64,000 bases of DNA from Centroberyx gerrardi. Taxonomy: Eukaryota; Chordata; Actinopteri; Beryciformes; Berycidae. The notes beneath the pieces were generated by a model. That model searched no databases. It saw only the letters and a list, made by a program, of their open reading frames with translations, and was not told where the DNA came from. This document shows, piece after piece, positions 12,325-22,723 of this stretch. The first letter of the stretch is position 1. Every line of letters starts with the position of its first letter. The translations under genes and the position numbers were made by a program. The stretch spans positions 23,337,480 through 23,401,479 of the forward strand of contig NC_136010.1 of NCBI RefSeq assembly GCF_048128805.1. The letters are read 5' to 3'.

Positions 12325-13090
12325 GAATAGAGCCACTTCCATGCCGTGGATCCGCCCATCCTCACCTGAGCTCACTCCCAATGATTGTCTACTCTATATA
12401 TCCCACCCATTTCCTTTGTTGGCTGGCAGCAACACTACCCACATGTGATGGCCCTCTGTACCTGTGTTTCAGATACACACCTATGGTTTTGCATGACTAA
12501 AGTGAGTCTATTACTTTCTTTATATGTTGTTGTAGTTTAATGGTTATTTGTAGATTCATGTAGATTGTATGTAATCAAATGCTTGACCAGTGTATGTTTA
12601 TTGGTAACTGCTATAATGTATAGTATTATGTGCATGTGCACAGTGCACATGATTTATTAACTGTAGCTCTTAAATAAGGAGATGCAACTTGTAGGAATCC
12701 TTATAACCTAAATTAGAATGTTGAATTTCTTTCATTGTGTAATTGTTAAATGTAATGTTTCTTTGTGATGAAGTACTTTCATTTAAGCAGTGTTTGGCCT
12801 ACCCCTCGCCCCCTTGGTTAGAGTACTAATATTCATTCTTCTATTAGGTACCTAATTGTGTAATGTTATACATTGGGTTAATTGTATATTGTAATTCTTG
12901 TGTGTTTTTCTGTTTATCATTTACAGATAAAAACCATAACCGTCCCAAGCCTCATCTCCTATTGCTCTACATGTGTGCATGGTGCCGATAAATGGCTTAA
13001 ACGGAAACAGCAGTTGCCCTCCTTAAATTCTTATCGATGTACCATGGTGATGCTCAAACTCCTGTGAACAAATCCTAGAGATGGACTCTA
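12325..13090. mobile_element. About 0.75-kb insertion present near copy 2, absent near copy 3
   Basis: Next to copy 3, GTGCATCACTGTATATGTG runs straight into TATAGAATGAACTCCCCACC (34,908 onward). Next to copy 2, the same flanks are separated by about 765 bp: left flank ends near 12,325 and the right flank resumes near 13,095. Both borders keep a related TATGTRTAGAMT sequence, which could be a degraded target duplication. The insert has a TATA-like CTCTATATATCCC near 12,393 and no coding frame. A solo LTR or non-autonomous element is possible; I cannot name it. Confidence 0.6.
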
Positions 13091-13170
13091 CAATATGTAT
13101 AGACTGAACTCTCCACCTGAGTCAGTTTACCAGGATAGGTAGCCAGTATAGCTGCAGAATGGCTACTCAC

Positions 13171-16100
13171 GCTGCTTTGTATAAATCCCTCTGTATCTGC
13201 TGCCGTTTCTTCTCGTTGATGGGGTAGAAACATTGGATCAACATCCCAGTGAGAAGCAGAACGATGGGAACAGGGGCAAACAGGACCTGCAGGGCCGTGA
13301 TTACTGCTGGCGGGTGTTGGCAAGCCCCTGGCTTAAATCCTGTACAACTGAAGAGATTGTATGTAAAACATATAGAACACTGGAATCCTTCTAATTCTGG
13401 GCCTTAGCATAACATTTTCAGAAAAAGTTGCTAACTCACTGCAACACCAGAGTGGATATTCCATGAGACAGCCCTCCTACAAACTTAATGAAGAAGACGA
13501 AGCAGGAGTAGAAGACCAGCTCCAGGTCTTTACTGCTGGGGTTCTTCACCTTGAAGTCATCCACCACATCTAGGAGCATAGACCTGCAGAAACACAGCTA
13601 GAAAGGTAAACAGCTGGACGGGTTGTGAAGACGCACATGCAAACAGTTAGACATGTAGTGTCTGACAGAAAGACAGGGAGCAGAGAAAACAGAAGCAGTG
13701 AGACAGAGAGGCTGACAGCAAAGAAGGCAGGGCAATTGCAAGGCAATTAAACTTGCCCAGCTCAACATAGCTCCTCCTATCTGTCGAGGGATTGTGGACT
13801 TTCTAACAGGTATATCAGGATGGGCTCCCTGCTGCCTAGTGGTCTTGGTGATCACAAAGATGTGTAGTCTCTCCCTCTCCTCTACCCCCTGTACACCAGT
13901 GACTGCACCTCCAGTGACCCCTCTGTCAAGTTATTCAGATTTGTGGATGGCGACACTTTATTGGGTCTAATCATAGACAAAAATGAGTCCAAGAGTTGCG
14001 TCTTGGTGTGCCAACAACCTTGAACTTAATACTAGAAAGATGGTGGAGATGAGGACTGACATCCACAACAACCCACAGACCGATGTGCCTATGGTTAACG
14101 ATGGATGTCACAGTCGTCGTCCTAATTCCTGGGGTCCGCCATCTGCAACACCTTCTGACCCTGGTCCAATTCTACAGATCCTTCACTGAAAGCATCGGCA
14201 CAACGTCCAACACAGTCTTCTATGCTTACCTCTGCTCCAAGGCAAGACTGCAGCGTACAATTCGAACAGCTGAGAGAGTAGTTTTCTACCATCAAAGGTC
14301 TACGTCACACCAAAGCAGCAAAAAGGGCAAAGAAGATTGCTGCCCTCTGGAAGACGGTTCCAGTGCATCAGTGCCCAGACCAGCCGACACTACAACAGTT
14401 TCTTCCCAACAGCAGTCCTCCTCTTCAAGCAGGCCTCCTAAGCGCCACAACCCGTCTCCATACCTCTAATCAGTGATGTAGTGATACATAAAAAGGTGGA
14501 TAAACTAGGACTGTCTGTGATCATCCGGAGGCACCAACTACCAACATGAACTAAAACATTATTAAAAAATATTAAAATTCTACTTTCAGGAAAGCATTAA
14601 TTTCATTTTTTCCCCCTTAAAAGACCCTAGTGTCATTTAACTGATGGATACTATGAATTTATGTCATAAAAAAATCAGGTCTTTCTGAGTGAACCCTATT
14701 CTGCAAAAAAAGTCGGTAAACTGAGTTTAGGTGGGTTTACTCTCCACTACATCCCTGCCTCCAATCATGTTCTCTCTCTCTCACACACACACTCTCACAC
14801 ACACACACACACACACAAACTCACCAGTGAATTAGTAGGAGCGCTCCTACACTGGACCCCATAATGATGGACATGAAGATGAAGACGGGCAGGTTGTCGT
14901 GAAAACATACATTCACCACCACTGCTGGTGCAAAAATCTGAAACAACCACAGAGGCGAGAAAGAAAGAAAAAATGGTGTAACATGACATTGTAGATACAG
15001 CCACTCAAAAATGCTGGGCTTCATGCAAGTGAGGAGATGATAAAAATACTGTGATGGTCAGTTTGTTCGTTTGTTAGTTATTGTTCTATCAATAGGAGTC
15101 AATGCACAACTCAGGCCCTTTAAGTGGAGATGAAATAGCGAAATAGACACCTGTGTAGAGCTTTTGTTTACTACTATTCAGATGTACCACAATAAAAATA
15201 ACATTGTAAAAGTAATCCATTTGTTATAATGCCTTTACGCTACATTTGCAAACCAGCGCACCACCATCTTTGTTTTCGTCAGTGCTTATGTCATGTGAAT
15301 GGTTTACTAGGAAGTCTGAATGCAGTACTGGAGTTCAGTCTAATTGAGTGTTGGTAGGATGGATTTTGACATTTCTGATGACATTGAAAGACCTGTGGAC
15401 CAAGTCAGAAATCCAATACCATATGCTTTTGAGCCTATTAGAAGAAATGCAGTAATAGGAGGATGACTGAACCTGAACATTATAGTCAGTGCATTGGAAA
15501 TAATGGGCGGTGCCAGTGCGGGCCTTGTAGCCCGATGCTAACCCATGTGGAAAGCATGTGATGCCAAGAGCTTAATTTGAAGCATCTCATACGAGATCGC
15601 TGCATCACAACCAACCCGACCCTGCAACCCAACCCTGCATCTTCATGGCAACACTGTCAGAATTCAGATAGATACTTCCAATTAACACAGCACAGTCCAA
15701 ACTCCTTACTTGGTGTTAATAATGTTTTACTTTGTCTATCTTTTTTTTTAAATGCTTTATAGACATTAACAAGCCAGCAAAATCAGTTGTTCTTTCAGCT
15801 TCATTTTGATGGTGCACGCCCAGTAGTAGAATTAGTAGTATTAGTTCAGTCTGTCAACTCGCGTAAACAGATTATAGAGAATGAATGCAAATATATATAC
15901 AGAGTTTAGTATGGCGTCTAGGCTCTGATCCTGTCACTCCCTGCGAGCGTGCACCTAGCTAGCCTAAGAGAGCAGGGAGTGACAATAGGGAACTTCCCCC
16001 CCCCGGGGGAGACCTAGAATCAGAGCCTACAGGTGGATGCTGGGTGGAGGTGGGGATGATGAAATGATGTATAGCAGTAATAAGTGAGCAGCAGTAAACA

Positions 16101-19100
16101 GCAGTCTGAGCAGCGTAGCAGCAGCATGGCAATGCAAAAGTGTATTAGCAGGTGCAGGAAGCTTAAATAGACGGGTGAAATATCACCACGTGATGGCAGC
16201 GCGTCTCGAGTTGTCTGCCTGAACTAGCTTTGCAGGCTTCGCTTCATTAGTCTACCCTGCTCTAATTCTTCAATTCTGCTCTACCTTTAACCTTCTCTGA
16301 TTTGACTGAGTAAGCATCATTACAGCATCCTCTTGTTGAAGCTGAACTCACGGAGAGGCCAATGTAGAGTGTAGTCTTCTTCCCCAGCCTACCCAGCAGA
16401 ATCTGCCACAGTGGGATAGAGAGTGTATTTGCTACCTGGATAAGAAAAGAAAGAGACAATTGAATTAAGACAGTCTCATCATGTGTTATAGATATTGATA
16501 TCTCTTGAATTCTGTTACTCATGTTAATGAAATCACTTGAAACCCTGATCGTAGGCTGCAGGGGTCTAATATAGTTATCAGTAGTGCGAATAAGGCCAGA
16601 AAATACATTTCGAAGTTGAAAATGATTGAAATTAAGGGAAATGTTTTATTCATTATAAAAATTAGGAATTATCATCTCCCAACAGAGACACCTTCCATGT
16701 GATAACCATGGACCAAAATAAAGACTTTTTCCATGGACGAGCATTTGAATATAAAATGTCCTTGAGATGTTCCTTAACCAGACATTCCTGTACTTTGGCA
16801 TTCCTGTACTTTGTACTTTCTTTGGATTCAAGGGTAATACTGACAGTCATGGTTTTCAGCAGGAGATACCCTATATGTGACAATCATCAAAATGATAACA
16901 CAATAAAGCCAAGTCTGAAAGAACATGGTCAATGAGGCAGAGTCCTAGGTGTGTGTAGTTGCTCATACTCATTTTAAACACAGTTTAATAAAGGACAATT
17001 TCAGGTAGGATAGGGAAGTATATTTGTGAAGATAAATGTGTGATCAGTGTGTACTGTGCCCACCGTTAAGATCAGGATAATATGTTGGAGGTAAGACCCC
17101 AGGCCTGTAGCATAGGTACAGAATAGTGAAATGTTTCCCATGGACATCTACACAGACACAAAAAAGTAAGTGACAGCAGAGGGAACAGTGAAAAAGGAGA
17201 AAAAAGAAGACAGAATAGGTAAGGACGTGTTTTTCAGTATTGTGTATCTCTTTCAATAGTCACATACATATCCACACACACACAACTCTTACCTGAAAAG
17301 CTAGTGAGGAGAAGAGGAAGCCAAAGACCAGTCTGACATAAGGAGTGTGTCTCATCACCATTTTCACACCAGTCAGATAGGGCATCTGGATCCTGCCCAG
17401 AGTACTAAGAGGAGCTGGGGAGGGGGCAAAGGAGAAGAAAGACGGATCATAAGAACTCATTGGCCAACTTCTTTAGAGGGTTCCCTCTAGCAGTCCATCA
17501 GAATGCAAAATGGGGTATCAAATCTCAATTTTTTCATCCAATCCTGTCACAATATAGTTGCTATGACCTTGAATTTAAGAATCACCCATCCATCCATTCA
17601 TCCATCCATGTTCATCTGGGTCAGTTTCGTGGGGGAAACAGGGCAAGCTTTTCCTTGGCAACTTCCTCTAGATACTCCTAGTGGATCCCCAGGCACTCCC
17701 AGGCATGCTGAGAGATGTAGTCCCTCCAACGTGTCCTGGGTTAACTGGGACCTTACAGTGAGTCGTGCCCAGCTCATTTTGACCGTTTGTATCCATGATC
17801 TCATTCTTTCAGTCACTCCCCCGAGGTTGTGATAGGTGAGGGTCAGAATGAAGATCGACTGGTAATTCGAGAGCTTTGCTTTGTGGCTCAGCTCTCTCTT
17901 CACCACCATGCTCTGATACAACACCTGCATCACTGCAGCTAATAATCTTATGGTCCTTCTTACACTCACTCGTGAATAAGATCCTGAGATACCTGACCTC
18001 CTCCACTTGGGGTAGCTGCTCCCCTTCATCTTCCCGGATAGGACCATGGATTTAGACTTGGAGGTGCTGATCCTTGTCCCGACCTGCAAATTGCTCCAGT
18101 GCACATCGGAGATCACTGTCTGCTGAAGCCAGAAGGGCGTCATCATCTGCAAACAGCAGAGGTGCCACCCTAATGTCACTGAACTAGACACTCTCTAGAA
18201 CTTTGCTGTCTGTGACTATCACAAACAAGAGAGGGGACAAAGTGCATCCTCGTCAGAGTCCGATGCCCACCTTGAACTGTCTAAAATGCCAAGAATGCAA
18301 ACACAGCTCTCGCTCCAAGTGTACAGGGACCAAATGGCTCGCAGCAGCAGCCCAGATACCACATACACCTGCAGCACCTCTTAAGAGTCAATCAATTTGT
18401 GACACAATTATCAAGTATGTAGAGCAGGAGCCAATCAGAAGCCTTAAACCACCAATGGCTAGTAACTCACCCAGCTGCTCCTTGACTCCAAGGAAGAGCA
18501 CCAGACAACAGAGGAAGTAGAGGGAGGCCAGGACCAGAGCAGCCACTGTATAGGCCCTCCTCTGAGACCAACAGACATAAAGAGTTTATTACTGATAGAC
18601 AATAATTAATAATCATGTCAAAGACGATGAGATGGAATTTTCCTGTCAGATTTCTCACAAATTTGTCATTCAGTTACATCTCAGATGTGAGGTAAAAGGT
18701 ACTTCCCACTGAGCACTAGACAACATTTCAACATCTAAGCTTTAACTCTCATTTAGCCCAGCTCTTTTGGCTGTGTATAGCCAAGTTTTAGACTGAGCAG
18801 TAAATACATTATTACATATTTAAACAATGTATAAACAACTGTGAATATAAAAAATATGTACCAGAGAAATCCATATGAACAAGATAATGCTTTATTTTTG
18901 TCATTTACCCCAGAAACTAAAGTAAACTTGCTCGGTTGGTTACTACCTGCTCGCTACAGAAAAGTGACCTTGTGAAAGACGTGAGAAAGAGAAAACTAGG
19001 AAAACACATGAAAAAGAAAGGACAAAAATACTAAGAATAGTCATGTGACCTAACTGTATCCTGGAGGTTGTCAGTGAGGGATGAGGTGAGGTTGTGGAGG

Positions 19101-22100
19101 GCAGGAGAGGAGAGGTTTACTGGGGAAGTATCACTGTAGTTTAGCTGACTGCAGGCCTGGGCTTTCTTGGCATGGTACACCCCCACTATCTGACCATGAA
19201 TGGTTGCACCCGCCAACAGCCTAAACATCTCCATCACCATTCCTAAAGAGGCGGGAAGAAAACAAAACAGATAAAATACATCATGATCATAAATCATAGG
19301 TCTTTTGTAGAGGTAACAGACACTGGACAACAGAAATAAACAGCCATTCTGAAACTACTTTACCTGGAAGTAGACCTTGAATTTAATCATTTCTCACTTT
19401 TTTTTGGTACATTTTCACTAGACACTTTGTTATTCTTTTTTGAGTTCAGGAAGTGGGCCTCTGAAAGCACATGACCTTTGACGTGTTAATGTATTACCTC
19501 ACCCTCAAATGATCTCAATCTGATGAGAGACACTGCTTTTGAATATGTCTAGATTTTTGGAATCGGTTTTGTAAAATATTTGGACTTTTTGCCCAAAATA
19601 TTAAAATATTTAAAAGCATATCATTTTACTTTAGCTATCAGGGACCCTGAATCAAATATTTACCATTTAAATATTTGTGTGGGCTGCAATCAAGGCAACA
19701 GGCGCAGCCTCAGCTAACTAGGAGGGTGCTGATGCCTGGTTGCTCTGGACTGTTTTTCTTTGGTCCTATGCTCTTGACTGCTCTGTACATCTGCCCTGCT
19801 TAGCACAATCTGCATTCATAGCCTGTACATATTTCTGTAAATATCTATACAAATTTCTGTATGTATGCTTATTCCATTTGATTCCATATGTGAATAGCTT
19901 ACATTGCACATTTGCATATCTGCGCATATTTCTGTGCATATGTCCTTCCATCCATATATGTGATAATCAACAGCAAGCGATGCACACTTGCACATCCACT
20001 TCTAACCTGTAAATGTGTAAATTGATGCTTATTTGATGCTTTATTTATTCATCTGTTTTGTTATTCTTTTGTTGTAATTACTTGTATTAGCTTCAGTACT
20101 CTGTAATTGTTCTATTAGTTTTACATTTTTGGGCATTGTGCTTCATAGGGGTGCTATAGAGTGTTTTAACATGTTTTATGGGGTAGGGCCATTGACCTAC
20201 AGAGCCATGTCAGTGAAACAACATAACTTTGATAAGTTTCACAGTGAGTGGGTTGGTAAACTCAGACCTCTGGTAGAAATATTCTTTGTTGAATTCAAGG
20301 GTGTGGTTAGCCTACTGTACCATGATGGAAAGCAGTTGACTCATGGGTTTAAGTTCCAGAGATGGCTCACATCGCATGGAAATGATAGACATGTTGAATG
20401 TATGACATCGGAAACTGTGTGAAGTGAGTTTAGAGGGATAATGTAACTATAAAAGATGTACTATTTGTCTTATTCAACAACAAGCTTTTGAATGAACTCA
20501 GTGGGCGGTGCAGCCACCTATCATGTTTGCAAATTAACACAGGAGAAGAAATTTCATTCCATGTAGAAATGGCAGTCATATTGTGGCATATAATGGCAGT
20601 CATGTTATAGGCACCCACTTATAACAAAAAGAAAGCTACTATTAAATGTAATCTGCATAATTATAATAATGTAGGCCAAATAATACATATAATCAACAAG
20701 GACACACACATTCACTTCACTTTGTGATCACTTCACAAGTGAATGACCTGTTGTCTGTAGACATTGCCATGTCTCCTAAAGGCCAGCCAGCCAGCCAGAC
20801 AGACTTTCTTTACAGGTCCATGAGTTGCTTTGCATCTAAAAAATGTACATTTACACATGCATCACTGTCACAAACAGCCCTACTTCTGTCTATTAATGTA
20901 TTTAATGTTGCTCAACATTGTTGGATCAGTGGACACCCTTTAAACAAGTAAGTAGTTTGCCTACTGTATGCCGTAGCTGAGTCTCTGGCCTTCTGGTCTC
21001 CCCCAAGGAACATGTTAAGGGCTGAGTAGGGAACATGGTGGCACTATGTAAGAGAAGAGAAATGTATTTATAAATATAGCTGCAAGCAGCAATAAGGCAG
21101 CTTAGCCGTTAAGTCATGAGGATAAAAAGGGAAAAAAGGAGGAGAAAATGAAATCTTTTAGGCCTAAATGATGTCTTTAAACATTAATATGGGTGCTCAC
21201 TGTTTGAATTTGACAATTAAATTAATTGGTTTAAAACAGTATGTCTACCCATTTTAAAATTTCGCGCCTTTATTTTGAAGGCTAAACTGACAAACCGGAA
21301 GTCTTGTTTCTGGTCATTCGAGCTAGTTTTACCCAGCTCTGGTTTTACCTATCGAGGCCGGTAGTGATGCGCGGGTCAGGTTTTTTTCAACCCGCGACCA
21401 CCCGATCTGACACATACACATATCCGAACCCGCTCGACCCATTTTCATACACATAAAACGACCCGAAACCAATCCGCAACCCGAAAAAAAAAAAAGATTC
21501 AGGAGGCCAGGTAACTTTCCAAAGACTCGTGTAGCCTAACTAAGTTAGCCTAATACTTAATGCTGCACTGTGCAGTGTGCGCAGAATATTATGTATGCAT
21601 GGCGGGATAAACCTACGGAGCCCGGGAGTGGCCATCGGGAGCAGGGGCGGAAATCACGGGGGGGACAGGGGGGTCCGGACCCCCCCTTCCTGGGACTAAC
21701 AGAGAGTTGTCCCCCTCAATATATCATTGTAAACATAACTATATAATTTTAAATAATATAATAATATGCATTGAAAGCACTTGTGCTAATTATAGACGCA
21801 AAACAATGCGTTTTTAAGTTTCGAAAGATTGAGTCCCTCTCTCATATGCCTCACAGTGGTTTGGTCCACTGCCTACCTGCCTCCCCGAACCCCCACACAC
21901 ACACATTAGCCCTCGGTACGAGTGTGTGTGGAGGATCTCTGGAAGTGTGTCAGTGGTGGCAGACCTCCAGTAAGTAGCTGAGGTTAACTTAAAACAAAGG
22001 ATGTGTCAGACATTTTTCTTTACTTCTACCACTCAATAGAATAAAACACATTTACAATTGTAACCAGACTACATTTTGTTCCGTTACCTCGCGGTTGAAT

Positions 22101-22678
22101 CTTGTGCGTCAGCGTGTTGGTACGGAGCCGCGTCTCCTAATGCATGTGTGTGTATGGAGGCAGGAGGTCTGTCCACAATTAAAATCATCATAACTCGCTG
22201 AATTTTCGACCGATTTTCAAGCGGTTTGGTTTGTTACAAATGCCAGACATGTATTTATGATACAGGATAGTTGGTTAAATTAAAATGCGGGTTTTCATAC
22301 CAAAATACTTTATCTTTTGTAGATGGTAACAGTAATATTTCTATAATATAATATTTAAGATTAACTTACCCTATGTAATTAGGTTAGTATATTATTTTTT
22401 TCTTACTGCATGTAAAATGGCTGCCACTATGTTATTTTGTTCATAATTTTGGAAATAAATGAAGACTTAATTAATAAAAAAGACATAATTACAACAAACA
22501 TTATGTTAAATATAAGTAAGTTTCTGGCAGGCTTCATAGCGTTCTGGACTTTTACACATTGACAGCAAAACATTAGAGATCTGCTTTTTCGGGAAAACAA
22601 AATCTAATTAGGCATATATTAGCTTTAGTTCAGTTAATGGGTGTTGCATCTCACCTACTACTGTAAATAACCTGCATG

Positions 22679-22723
<45 letters not shown>

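Noticed and set aside
13347..13440. Exon 13 acceptor at TACAG just before GATTTAAG
   Set aside because: Using it gives an immediate stop after exon 12. The acceptor 9 bases upstream (TTCAG) keeps the frame and restores the family pattern in both copies 2 and 3.
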